Below, piece after piece: positions 9,028 through 17,654 of a stretch of DNA of 64,000 bases (position 1 is its first letter; the number at the start of each line of letters is the position of its first letter). The position numbers and the translations under genes were made by a program. The notes below the pieces were generated by a model. That model saw only the letters and a list, made by a program, of their open reading frames with translations. It searched no databases and was not told the origin of the DNA. The DNA is taken from NCBI RefSeq assembly GCF_013376045.1, contig NZ_JABMJG010000010.1, positions 124,001 to 188,000 of the forward strand, read 5' to 3'. This stretch comes from Variovorax sp. SG517. Its GTDB lineage: Bacteria > Pseudomonadota > Gammaproteobacteria > Burkholderiales > Burkholderiaceae_C.

Positions 9028-9781
9028 GCCCCTGCTGCAGCTCGACGGCATCTCCCGTTCCTTCGGCGGCCTGAAGGCCGTGCAGGGCGTGAGCCTGGCG
9101 GTGAAGGAGGGCAGCCTCACCGCGCTGATCGGCCCCAATGGCGCGGGCAAGACGACGCTGTTCGCGCTGATGTCGGGCTTCCTCAAGCCCGATGCCGGCA
9201 CCGTGCGATTCGCCGGCCAGGACATCACCGGCCGCGAGCCGCACCGCAACGCGGTGCTCGGCATGACGCGCACCTTCCAGATCGTGAAGCCCTTCGCCGC
9301 GCAGACCGTGCGCGAGAACATCGCCGTGGGCGCGCACCTGCACGTGCGTAACCGCGCCCAGGCACTGGCCAGCGCAGAGGCCGTGGCGCTGCGCGTGGGC
9401 CTGGCGCCGCAGCTAGACAAGCCGGCTTCCGACCTCACCGTGGCCGGCCGCAAGCGGCTCGAATTCGCCCGCGCGCTTGCCACGCGGCCCCGCCTGCTGC
9501 TGCTCGACGAAGTGCTCGCAGGCCTCAACCCGCAGGAGATCGCCGATATGTTGCCGGTGGTGCGCGGCATCGCCGACAGCGGCGTGACCGTGCTGATGAT
9601 CGAACACGTCATGCAGGCCGTCATGAACCTGGCCGAGCACGTGTGGGTGCTGGCGCAGGGCCGGCTGATCGCCGAGGGCAACCCGGCGCAGGTGACCTCC
9701 GACGAGCGCGTCGTCGAGGCCTACCTGGGCCACGGTACGGCGGCGCGCCTGCGCAAGGCCGCCGCGGGAGCTGTCGCATGA
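9020..9781 (+). CDS. livG: Branched-chain-type ABC transporter ATPase LivG
   Basis: 253 residues. Walker A is GPNGAGKTT near residue 37. The Q loop and LivG-specific GMTRTFQIVKPF segment follow. The signature motif is degenerate (DLTVAGRKRLEFARAL in place of LSGGQ), as is usual for LivG. Walker B is LLLLDEVLAGL, and the H-loop is MIEHVM. Overlaps livM upstream and livF downstream. Cytoplasmic ATPase of the importer. Confidence 0.93.
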   Translation: MTEPLLQLDGISRSFGGLKAVQGVSLAVKEGSLTALIGPNGAGKTTLFALMSGFLKPDAGTVRFAGQDITGREPHRNAVLGMTRTFQIVKPFAAQTVRENIAVGAHLHVRNRAQALASAEAVALRVGLAPQLDKPASDLTVAGRKRLEFARALATRPRLLLLDEVLAGLNPQEIADMLPVVRGIADSGVTVLMIEHVMQAVMNLAEHVWVLAQGRLIAEGNPAQVTSDERVVEAYLGHGTAARLRKAAAGAVA

Positions 9782-10488
9782 ACCCCTTGCTCGAAATCCG
9801 GGGACTGCGCGGCGGCTACGGCCGCGTGGAAGTGCTGCGCGGCGTCGACCTGCAGGTCGATGCCGGCGAGATGGTCGCGCTGCTCGGCAGCAACGGTGCG
9901 GGCAAGTCGACGCTCAACAAGATGGTCTGCGGCCTCGTGCCCACCTGGGCCGGCAGCGTGCGCTTCGACGGGCGGGACCTCACCGGGGCGCACTACCGCG
10001 ACGTGGTGAAGGCCGGCCTCATCCAGGTGCCCGAGGGCCGCAAGGTATTCCCCAACCTCAGCGTGCTCGAGAACCTCGAACTCGGCTCCTTCACCCGCGC
10101 CCGCGAGCGGCGCGCGGCCAACGTCGAGAAGATGTTCCACGTCTTCCCGCGCCTGCGCGAGCGCATGACGCAGCACGCCGGCACCATGAGCGGCGGCGAG
10201 CAGCAGATGCTGGCCATCGCGCGCGGGCTCATGGCCGAGCCGGTGCTGCTGATCCTCGACGAGCCTTCGCTCGGCCTTTCTCCGCTGCTGGTGGAGGAGA
10301 TGTTCTCGCTGATCCGCGAGCTGCGCGACGGCGGCCTCGCGGTGCTGCTGGTGGAGCAGAACGTCGGCCAGTCGCTGGAGATCGCCGACCGCGCCTACGT
10401 GCTGGAGAACGGCAGCGTGCGCTTCTCGGGCAAGCCCGACGAGCTGCTGGACAGCGACGAACTGCGGCGCGCGTACCTGGGCCTCTGA
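9778..10488 (+). CDS. livF: Branched-chain-type ABC transporter ATPase LivF
   Basis: 236 residues from the ATG inside the livG stop (ATGA). Walker A GSNGAGKST, the LivF-type VPEGRKVFPNLSVLENL region, signature MSGGEQQMLAIARGL, Walker B LLILDEPSLGLSP and LVEQNVGQSLEIADRAYVLENG. Second cytoplasmic ATPase of the importer. The next gene (Bug binding protein) begins 35 bases later. Confidence 0.93.
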   Translation: MNPLLEIRGLRGGYGRVEVLRGVDLQVDAGEMVALLGSNGAGKSTLNKMVCGLVPTWAGSVRFDGRDLTGAHYRDVVKAGLIQVPEGRKVFPNLSVLENLELGSFTRARERRAANVEKMFHVFPRLRERMTQHAGTMSGGEQQMLAIARGLMAEPVLLILDEPSLGLSPLLVEEMFSLIRELRDGGLAVLLVEQNVGQSLEIADRAYVLENGSVRFSGKPDELLDSDELRRAYLGL

Positions 10489-10523
10489 AGCGCCGAAGAA
10501 CAACGAGACAACAAGGAAACCCC

Positions 10524-11483
10524 ATGATCCATCGCCGCGACCTCCTCATCGCACCTTCCGCTCTGGCCTTCGCCGCCGCCGCCCGGGCGCAGCTCGGCAA
10601 TGCGCCGGTGCGCATCCTGGTCGGCGCGCCGGCGGGCGGCTCGACCGACACGCTGGCCCGCTCGCTCGCCGTCAGCATGGGCCCCGCGCTGGGCCGCACC
10701 GTGATCGTCGAGAACAAGCCCGGCGCCGGCGGCAACATCGCCGCCGATGCGGTCGCCAAGGCCGCGCCGGACGGCAACACGCTGCTGATGAGCTTCACCA
10801 GCCATGCCATCAACGCCACGCTGTACCCCTCGCTGCCCTTCGACCCGGTGAAGGACTTCACCGCGCTCACCTGCGTGGCCACCTCGCCGTCGATCCTGGT
10901 GGCCAGCCCCTCGGTGCCGGCGAAGGACGTGAAGGAACTCATCGCGCTCGCCAAGGCCAGGCCGGGCCAGCTCAATTTCGCGATCGGCGCGGTGGGCTCG
11001 TCGCTGCACATGGCGGGCGAGGCCTTCAAGATGCAGTCGGGCGTGGACATCGTGAACATTCCGTACAAGGGAACCGCGCCCGCGGTGCAGGACCTGCTGG
11101 CCGGCCAGGTGCAGCTGATGTTCGCGGCGGTGGGCAACGTCAAGGCGCACATCCAGGCCGGCAAGCTCAAGGCGCTGGGCGTCACCACGGCCAAACGCCT
11201 GCCCGCGTTCCCCGAGGTGCCTGCCATCGCCGAGGCCCTGCCGGGCTACGAATCGAGCGCATGGTTCGGCCTGTTCGGCCCTGCGCGCCTGCCGGCGGAC
11301 GTCGCGCGCAAGCTCAGCGACGCGGCTCGCCATGCGCTGCAGCAGCCCGACATGCTCAAGCGGCTGGACACCGAAGGCGCCATTCCCGTCGGCAACTCGC
11401 CCGAGCAGTTCGCCGCCTTCGTGCAGAGCGAAATCCCGCGCTGGGCCAAGGTCGTGAAGTTCTCCGGAGCCAAGCCCGAATGA
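10524..11483 (+). CDS. Tripartite tricarboxylate (Bug/TctC) family substrate-binding protein
   Basis: 319 residues; SD AAGGAAA upstream of ATG. The N-terminus has HRRDLL plus a hydrophobic stretch ending ARAQ, a Tat- or Sec-type export signal. Bug hallmarks are present: VRILVGAPAGGSTDTLAR, VENKPGAGGNIAADAVAKA, and VDIVNIPYKGTAPAVQDLLAGQV. Bug proteins bind carboxylates or amides in the periplasm. No TctA/TctB membrane genes occur in the window, so the protein may act as a sensor or share a distant permease. It is coupled by ATGA overlap to the aconitase-type gene, tying it to this catabolic operon. Confidence 0.92.
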   Translation: MIHRRDLLIAPSALAFAAAARAQLGNAPVRILVGAPAGGSTDTLARSLAVSMGPALGRTVIVENKPGAGGNIAADAVAKAAPDGNTLLMSFTSHAINATLYPSLPFDPVKDFTALTCVATSPSILVASPSVPAKDVKELIALAKARPGQLNFAIGAVGSSLHMAGEAFKMQSGVDIVNIPYKGTAPAVQDLLAGQVQLMFAAVGNVKAHIQAGKLKALGVTTAKRLPAFPEVPAIAEALPGYESSAWFGLFGPARLPADVARKLSDAARHALQQPDMLKRLDTEGAIPVGNSPEQFAAFVQSEIPRWAKVVKFSGAKPE

Positions 11484-12784
11484 GCGCCCCCGCAGCAAAC
11501 CGCGCACCCGTGGCTGTACCAGCCCGGCCGCAGACGCTGGCGCAGAAGCTCATCGCGCGTGCCAGCGGCCGCGAGCACGTGGCCGTGGGCGAGATCGTGA
11601 CCTGCGGCGTCGACCTGGCCATGTTCCACGACTCGTCGGGCCCGCGCCGGCTCAAGCCCATGCTCGAGGAACTTGGCGCGCAGATCTGGGACCCATCGCG
11701 CATCGTCCTGGTGATGGACCACTACGTGCCCGAGCGCGACGACGACTCGCGCCGCATCGTGCGCATCGCGCGCGAGTGGGCGCGCGACCAGGCGCTGCCG
11801 CACGTGTACGACAGCCAGGGCATCTGCCACGTGGTGGTGCCGCAGCACGGGCACATCCGCCCCGGCATGCTGTGCGTGGGCGGCGACTCGCACTCGCCCA
11901 CGGGCGGTGCCTTCGGCGCCTACATGTTCGGCGTGGGCAGCACCGAGATGCTGGGCGTGGTCGTCACCGGCGAGATCTGGCTGCGCGTGCCCGAGACCAT
12001 CCAGATGTGGTGGGACGGGGCGCTGCCCGCCGGCGTCACCGCCAAGGACATGATGCTGCACATGATCGGCCGCTTCGGCATGAACGGCGGGCGCTACCAG
12101 GCGGTGGAGTTCGCCGGGCCGGCGGTGGCCGCGCTGTCGATGCAGGAGCGCATGACGCTGTCGAACATGAGCGCCGAACTCGGCGCGCAGGTCGGCCTGA
12201 TCGCGCCGGACGACACCACCGCCGCCTTCCTCGCAGAGGCGGGCGCGCCGCCGGCCGATGCGTCGGCGTGGTTCACCGACGAGGGCGCCGAACTCACGCG
12301 CCACGGCTTCGACGCAGCCGCGCTCGAGCCGCACGTGGCCGCCCCGCACAGCCCCGCCAACTCGCGCGGGGTGAGCCACTACGCCGGCACGCCGGTGGAC
12401 GTGGCCTACATCGGCGCATGCACCGGCGCCAAGCTCGACGACCTGCGGGCCGCGGCACGGGTGCTGCGCGGCCACAAGGTGGCGGCGGGCATCCGGCTGA
12501 TCGTCGCGCCCGCGAGCATCCAGGACCAGGAGCGGGCGCGCGCCGAGGGCGTGCTGCAGGCGCTGACGGATGCAGGCGCGGAGCTGTTCCCGACCGCGTG
12601 CGGGGCCTGCTCGGGCTACGGCGACCCGATGGGCGACGACATCACCGTCATCTCGACCACGGCGCGCAACTTCAAGGGCCGCATGGGCTCGCCCACCGCG
12701 CAGGTGTACCTGGGCTCGCCCTACACCGTGGCGGCCGCGGCGCTGCGCGGCCGCGTGACCGATCCGCGGGAGGTTCTCGCATGA
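11480..12784 (+). CDS. Aconitase-superfamily hydro-lyase, large subunit (LeuC-like)
   Basis: 434 residues starting at the ATG inside the preceding stop. It has the aconitase/isopropylmalate isomerase large-subunit signatures: GDSHSPTGGAFG (134-145) and three iron-sulfur cysteines at about C314 (GACTGAKL), C374 and C377 (TACGACSGY). The small subunit is the next gene. The context is catabolic and lacks leuB or leuA, so leucine biosynthesis is unlikely. Two-subunit relatives include dimethylmaleate hydratase and citraconate/maleate hydratases. I infer hydration of a maleate- or fumarate-type diacid to a substituted malate. Confidence 0.85.
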   Translation: MSAPAANRAPVAVPARPQTLAQKLIARASGREHVAVGEIVTCGVDLAMFHDSSGPRRLKPMLEELGAQIWDPSRIVLVMDHYVPERDDDSRRIVRIAREWARDQALPHVYDSQGICHVVVPQHGHIRPGMLCVGGDSHSPTGGAFGAYMFGVGSTEMLGVVVTGEIWLRVPETIQMWWDGALPAGVTAKDMMLHMIGRFGMNGGRYQAVEFAGPAVAALSMQERMTLSNMSAELGAQVGLIAPDDTTAAFLAEAGAPPADASAWFTDEGAELTRHGFDAAALEPHVAAPHSPANSRGVSHYAGTPVDVAYIGACTGAKLDDLRAAARVLRGHKVAAGIRLIVAPASIQDQERARAEGVLQALTDAGAELFPTACGACSGYGDPMGDDITVISTTARNFKGRMGSPTAQVYLGSPYTVAAAALRGRVTDPREVLA

Positions 12785-13302
12785 GCGTCACGCTCGCCAC
12801 CCACCGCGTCTGGCGCCTCGGCGCCGACATCGACACCGACCTGCTCGCACCCGGCCATGCCATGAAGCATGGCATCGACATCATCGCCAGGCACTGCCTC
12901 GAGGCCGTGCGCCCCGATTTCGCCGCCGGCGTGCAGCGCGGCGACGTGATTGTGGCCGGTCCCAACTTCGGCATCGGCTCGTCGCGGGAGCAGGCCGCCG
13001 CGGTGCTCGTCCACCTGGGCGTGAGGGCGGTGATCGCGCCGTCGTACAGCGGCCTGTATTTCCGCAACGCCTTCAACGTGGGCCTGCTGCTGCTGACCTG
13101 CGCGCAGGCCGAGACCCTGGGCGAGGGCGACCTCGTCTCGCTCGACGCCACGGTGCCCGGGGTCGTCGGACCGGACGGCGAGCCGTTGGCCTGCGAGCCG
13201 GTGCCTGGATTCCTCATGGACATGGTCCGCGCCGGCGGACTGTTGAACCAGCTGCGCCAGCGCGCTGGCCGCCCCGCCTCGAAGAAAGCTTCCGATGCCT
13301 GA
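12781..13302 (+). CDS. Aconitase-superfamily hydro-lyase, small subunit (LeuD-like)
   Basis: 173 residues. Typical swivelling-domain subunit: GADIDTDLLAPGHAM near the N-terminus, VAGPNFGIGSSREQAA and VIAPSYSGLYFRNAFNVGL. The ATG overlaps the large-subunit stop, and the 3' end overlaps the hydantoinase B gene by 8 bases, so the pair is tightly coupled. It supplies the substrate-recognition half of the active site. The substrate loop residues differ from what I would expect for isopropylmalate, but I cannot align them here. Confidence 0.87.
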   Translation: MSVTLATHRVWRLGADIDTDLLAPGHAMKHGIDIIARHCLEAVRPDFAAGVQRGDVIVAGPNFGIGSSREQAAAVLVHLGVRAVIAPSYSGLYFRNAFNVGLLLLTCAQAETLGEGDLVSLDATVPGVVGPDGEPLACEPVPGFLMDMVRAGGLLNQLRQRAGRPASKKASDA

Positions 13303-14992
13303 CACTTCCTCCACCACAACCATCGACCCCGTCACGCTCGCCGTGCTGCGCGGCCGCCTCGAGCAGGTGGCCGACGAGATGGACGCCACGCTCTACCGCA
13401 GCGCGTTCAATCCCATCATTGCCGAGGCGCACGACGCCTGCCACGGCCTGTACGACGCCGCCACCGGCGACACGCTGGTGCAGGGCAAGTCGGGCCTGCC
13501 GGTCTTCGTCGGTGCCATGGCCTTTGCCGTGCGCGCCACGGTGAAGGCGGCCGAGCCGCGCGGCGGCATGTGCGACGGCGACATCTGGATCAGCAACGAC
13601 GCCTACGACGGCGGCACGCACGCCAACGACTTCAAGCTGGTGAAGCCCTTCTTCCGCAACGGCAGGCTCTACTGCCACATGGCCTCCGCCGCACACTGGC
13701 ACGACGTGGGCGGCGCGGTGCCGGGCAACTACAACCCGGCGGCCACCGAGTGCTGGCAGGAGGCGGTGCAGATCCCGCCGGTGCGCATCGTGCGCGACGG
13801 CGTGCTCGACGCCGACGTGCTGGCCATCCTGCAGGCCAACACGCGCCTGCCCGACAGCCTGTGGGGCGACCTGAATGGCCAGCTCGCGGCACTGGAGCTG
13901 GGCGCGAAGCGCCTGGACGGCCTGCTCGACGAGTACGGCGACGAGCTGGTGCTGAGTGCGCTGGGCGAGCTGCGCGGCCGCGCGCTGCGCCTGATGCGCT
14001 CGCACATCGCCTCGCTGCCCGACGGCCGCTACAGCGTCGAGGACGTGCTGGACAACGACGGCATCGTCAACGAGCCGCTGACCATCGCGCTCGACATGAC
14101 GGTGGCCGGCGACCGGCTCACGCTGGACTTCTCCCGCACCTCGGCGCAGTGCGCGGGCCCGGTGAACATCTCGCGCGCCACCGCGGTGGCCGCCTGCTAC
14201 GTGGCGCTGAAGCACCTGTTCCCCGACGTGCCGGCCAATGCCGGCGTACTCGACGCGGTGGACTTCGTCATTCCCGGACGGCTGGTGATCAGCGCCGAGC
14301 GCCCGCGCCCGGTGGGCGGCTACACCGAGACCATCCTGCGCATGATCGACGTGATCTTCAGCGCCGCCGCGCAGGCCGACCCCACGCGCGCCGTGGCCCA
14401 GGCCTACGGCACCATCAACGCGCTGTCGATCGCGGGCCACCGCAGCGACAAGGGCCGCGAAGGCCAGCGCTGGGTGATGTTCAGCTTCTTCGGCGGCGGG
14501 CACGGCGGCCATTCCGACGGCGACGGGCTCGCCCACGGCAACGCGCCCATCTCGACCGCGACGATCCCGCCGCTGGAGATCCTCGAGGCCGCCTACCCGG
14601 TGCGCTTCACCGAATGGTCGCTTCGCCCCGACTCCGGCGGCGACGGCCGGCATCGCGGCGGACTGGGCGCCGTGTACGAGATCGAGCTGCTCGAGAAGGA
14701 CGCCGAGGTGTTCGTCTTCGGCGAGCGCGGCACCTCGCCGCCCAAGGGCATCGCCGGCGGAGGCGCGGGCGCGCTCAACGTGTTCCGCTACGAGAACGCC
14801 GGCCAATGGCACACGCCCCCCATGGTGTCGAAGATGCGCGGCATCGCGCTGGCGCGCGGCGAGCGCGTGCGCCTCGAAACTCCCGGCGGCGGCGGCTGGG
14901 GCCCCGCGGCCGAGCGCACCCCCGCGCAGCGCGAGGCCGACGTGGCCATGGGCTATGTGAGCAGCGACAAGACGAAGAAAGCATCCGAATGA
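13295..14992 (+). CDS. hyuB: Hydantoinase B/oxoprolinase family protein
   Basis: 565 residues, the usual size of HyuB. It opens with DPVTLAVLRGRLEQVADEMDATLYRSAFNPIIAEAHDACHG and has ISNDAYDGGTHANDF and GGGHGGHSDGDGLAHGNAP segments, which are family hallmarks. With HyuA it forms ATP-dependent cyclic-amide hydrolases (N-methylhydantoinase, 5-oxoprolinase, caprolactamase) or, in relatives, acetone-type carboxylases. No gamma carboxylase subunit is present, so hydrolysis is favoured. Overlaps the neighbours at both ends. The substrate is unknown. Confidence 0.9.
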   Translation: MPDTSSTTTIDPVTLAVLRGRLEQVADEMDATLYRSAFNPIIAEAHDACHGLYDAATGDTLVQGKSGLPVFVGAMAFAVRATVKAAEPRGGMCDGDIWISNDAYDGGTHANDFKLVKPFFRNGRLYCHMASAAHWHDVGGAVPGNYNPAATECWQEAVQIPPVRIVRDGVLDADVLAILQANTRLPDSLWGDLNGQLAALELGAKRLDGLLDEYGDELVLSALGELRGRALRLMRSHIASLPDGRYSVEDVLDNDGIVNEPLTIALDMTVAGDRLTLDFSRTSAQCAGPVNISRATAVAACYVALKHLFPDVPANAGVLDAVDFVIPGRLVISAERPRPVGGYTETILRMIDVIFSAAAQADPTRAVAQAYGTINALSIAGHRSDKGREGQRWVMFSFFGGGHGGHSDGDGLAHGNAPISTATIPPLEILEAAYPVRFTEWSLRPDSGGDGRHRGGLGAVYEIELLEKDAEVFVFGERGTSPPKGIAGGGAGALNVFRYENAGQWHTPPMVSKMRGIALARGERVRLETPGGGGWGPAAERTPAQREADVAMGYVSSDKTKKASE

Positions 14993-17043
14993 CTTCTCCT
15001 GGCAATTCCCTCGTCGTCGGCGTCGACGTCGGCGGCACCTTCACCGACCTCTTCGTGCTCGACGAGGCCAACGGCAGCGCGCGCATCGTCAAGGTACCTT
15101 CCACGCGCGGCGAGGAAGCGCGCGGCTTCATGAACGGTGTCGCGCGCGTGGCGGATTCGGCCGCGGCCATCGCCACCATCGTGCACGGCACCACGGTGGG
15201 CACCAATGCGCTGCTGGAGCGCAAGGTGGCGCGCACCGGCATCATCACCACGCGGGGATTCCGCGACGTGCTCGAGATGCGCCGCCGCGACCGCCCGCAA
15301 ACCTGGGGCCTGCGCGGCAGCTTTCTGCCCGTCGTGCCGCGCGACCTGCGCCGCGAGGTGGACGAGCGCACGCTGGCCGACGGCACGCTGCACACCCCCG
15401 TCGACCTGCAGCAGGTGCGCGCCGAGGCGCGCGCGCTGCTGGAAGCCGGCTGCGAGGCCGTGTGCGTGTTCTTCATCAACACCTACGCCAACCCCGAGAA
15501 CGAGCGCCTCGCCGTGGCGGCCGTGCGCGAGCTGTGGCCCAACCCGCACGTCACCTCGGCCAGCGAGGTGCTGCCCGAGATCCGCGAGTTCGAGCGCTGC
15601 TCGACCGCAACGCTCAATGCCGCGCTGCAGCCGGTGGTGGGCAGCTACCTCGGCCGCCTCGAGGGCGATTTGCGCGCGCAGGGCTTCGGCGGCGAACTGC
15701 TCGTGGTGCAGAGCAACGGCGGCGTGATGTCGCGCCAGACCGCGAGCGACCTGCCGGTGCGCACCGCACTGTCGGGACCGGCGGCCGGCGTCATCGCCTG
15801 CGCAGCCATCGCGCGCGCTGCCGGTTTCCCGAACGCGATCACCGGGGACATGGGGGGCACGTCCTTCGACGTGTCGCTGGTGGCCAACGGCGAGGCCGCG
15901 CTGGCCGCGCAGACCGCCATCGAGTTCGGCATGGTGATCCGCTCGCCGATGATCCAGATCGAGACCATCGGCGCCGGCGGTGGCTCCATCGCGTCGGTGG
16001 ACGCGAGCGGCATGCTGCAGGTCGGACCCGAGTCGGCGGGCAGCGTGCCGGGGCCGGCCTGCTACGGGCGCGGCAACACGCGGCCCACGGTGACCGATGC
16101 GAACGTGCTGCTCGGGCGCATCGCGGCGGACCGCCCGCTGGGCGGCGGCCTGCTGGCGGCGCTGGACGCGCAGAAGTCGCGCCAGGCCATCGAGGAACAC
16201 GTCGCGCGTCCGCTGGGGCTCGACGTGCATGCGGCCGCCGAAGCCATCCTCACCGTGGCCAATGCGCGCATGGCCGGCGCGATCCGCCTGGTGTCGATCG
16301 AGCGCGGGCACGATCCGCGCCGCTTCGCCTACATGCCCTTCGGCGGCGGCGGCGCGCTGCACGTGTGCGCGATGATGCGCGAGGTGGGCGTGGCCACCGG
16401 CATCGTGCCGCGCTACCCGGGCGTGACCTCGGCGCTGGGCTGCGTGATCGCCGACATGCGCCACGACGCGGTGCAGACCATCAACAAGCCGCTGGCCGAT
16501 CTCGACGTGGCCGACCTTCGGCACCGCATCGATGAGCTGGCCGCCAGCTGCCAGCAGCGGCTCGATTCGTCGGGCGTGCGCTTCGACGAGGTGCGCGAGG
16601 TGGTCGCGCTCGACATGCTCTACGCCGGCCAGACGCACACGCTGCCGGTTGTGCTGCCGGATGCGGGGCAGGCGCCGCTCACGGCCGGGTCGATCCGCTC
16701 GGCCTTCGAGGCCGCCTACACCGCAGCCTTCGGCCGCGTGCTCGACGGCATCGCGATCCGCGTGATGAACCTGCGCTATGCGCGCATCGGCGTGCGGCCC
16801 AAGTTCGACCTGAAGGTGCTGGCGCCCGAAGGCGAGGGCAGCACCGCGCCGCTGGGCACGCAGCGCGTGTTCCATCAAGGCCGGTGGCACGACGCGCTGC
16901 GCTACGCGCGGCTCGAACTGCCGATGGCCGCACGCATCGACGGGCCGGCCATCCTCGAGCAGGCCGACACCACCGTGTGGCTGGAGCCCGGCTTCCATGC
17001 CGAGGTCGATGCGTACGGCAACCTGCTGGTGAGGCCGTCATGA
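14989..17043 (+). CDS. hyuA: Hydantoinase A/oxoprolinase family protein
   Basis: 684 residues from the ATG inside the hyuB stop. The N-terminal ASKHA-type phosphate loop is VGVDVGGTFTDLFVLDE; the middle contains HGTTVGTNALLERK, TGDMGGTSFDVSLV and IGAGGGSIASVD; the C-terminus carries the beta-rich hydantoinase domain. The ATP-binding features suggest substrate-amide phosphorylation before ring opening. ATGA overlap links it to the next gene (isochorismatase-fold). Works with HyuB in the cytoplasm. Confidence 0.92.
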   Translation: MTSPGNSLVVGVDVGGTFTDLFVLDEANGSARIVKVPSTRGEEARGFMNGVARVADSAAAIATIVHGTTVGTNALLERKVARTGIITTRGFRDVLEMRRRDRPQTWGLRGSFLPVVPRDLRREVDERTLADGTLHTPVDLQQVRAEARALLEAGCEAVCVFFINTYANPENERLAVAAVRELWPNPHVTSASEVLPEIREFERCSTATLNAALQPVVGSYLGRLEGDLRAQGFGGELLVVQSNGGVMSRQTASDLPVRTALSGPAAGVIACAAIARAAGFPNAITGDMGGTSFDVSLVANGEAALAAQTAIEFGMVIRSPMIQIETIGAGGGSIASVDASGMLQVGPESAGSVPGPACYGRGNTRPTVTDANVLLGRIAADRPLGGGLLAALDAQKSRQAIEEHVARPLGLDVHAAAEAILTVANARMAGAIRLVSIERGHDPRRFAYMPFGGGGALHVCAMMREVGVATGIVPRYPGVTSALGCVIADMRHDAVQTINKPLADLDVADLRHRIDELAASCQQRLDSSGVRFDEVREVVALDMLYAGQTHTLPVVLPDAGQAPLTAGSIRSAFEAAYTAAFGRVLDGIAIRVMNLRYARIGVRPKFDLKVLAPEGEGSTAPLGTQRVFHQGRWHDALRYARLELPMAARIDGPAILEQADTTVWLEPGFHAEVDAYGNLLVRPS

Positions 17044-17654
17044 GCGCCGGCGCGAAGATCCAACCGTCGAAGACGGCGCTGGTCGTCATCGACCTGCAGA
17101 ACGACTTCCTCGACCCCAACGGTGCCTACGCCCGCGGCGGCGACGCCAACCCGCCCGCGCTGCTGCTGCCGGAGCGCGTGGCCGGCGTCGCGCGCGCGCT
17201 GAAGTCGGCCGGCGGACTGGTCGTGGCGAGCCAGTTCACCCTGTGGCCCGACGCGAAGGGCGAGCCGATGATCTCGCCGCACCTGAAGGCGCTGCGTCCG
17301 TACCTGGCCAGGGGCGACTTCGCACCCGGCAGCTGGGGCCAGGCCAACGTCGATGCGCTGGCGGGGCTGGTCGACGTCACCGTCAGCAAGGTCGCCTACT
17401 CGGCCTTCTTCAACACGCAGCTCGACTGGGTGCTGCGCCGCGCGGGCATCGACACCGTGGCGGTGTGCGGCATCGTCACCAACGGCGGCGTAGCCAGCAC
17501 GGTGCGCGACGCGCACATGCGCGACTACCGCACCCTGGTGCTCGGCGACGGATGCGCGGCCTTCGGCGAGGAGCGCCACAACACCTCGCTGGCCGACATG
17601 CGCAACGTGGCCGAAGTGACGGACTGCGCGCCTTTCATCGCGTCGCTGGCATGA
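17040..17654 (+). CDS. Isochorismatase-fold hydrolase lacking the usual catalytic cysteine
   Basis: 204 residues. The fold signatures are clear: ALVVIDLQNDF (Asp18), VSKVAYSAF (Lys117) and VCGIVTNGGVASTVRDA. In cysteine amidohydrolases of this family the last motif reads TxxC, but here position 150 is Gly. Asp-Lys-Gly is the arrangement in true isochorismatases such as PhzD, so the chemistry may not be a standard amidase. Downstream of HyuA one would otherwise expect hydrolysis of the opened half-amide, as N-carbamoylsarcosine amidase follows N-methylhydantoinase. Coupled by ATGA overlaps on both sides. Confidence 0.88.
   Translation: MSAGAKIQPSKTALVVIDLQNDFLDPNGAYARGGDANPPALLLPERVAGVARALKSAGGLVVASQFTLWPDAKGEPMISPHLKALRPYLARGDFAPGSWGQANVDALAGLVDVTVSKVAYSAFFNTQLDWVLRRAGIDTVAVCGIVTNGGVASTVRDAHMRDYRTLVLGDGCAAFGEERHNTSLADMRNVAEVTDCAPFIASLA

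Noticed and set aside
11480..13302. Leucine biosynthesis leuCD
   Set aside because: No leuA or leuB nearby and the genes are coupled to hydantoinase, FAD dehydrogenase and lyase genes, so a catabolic hydratase is more likely.
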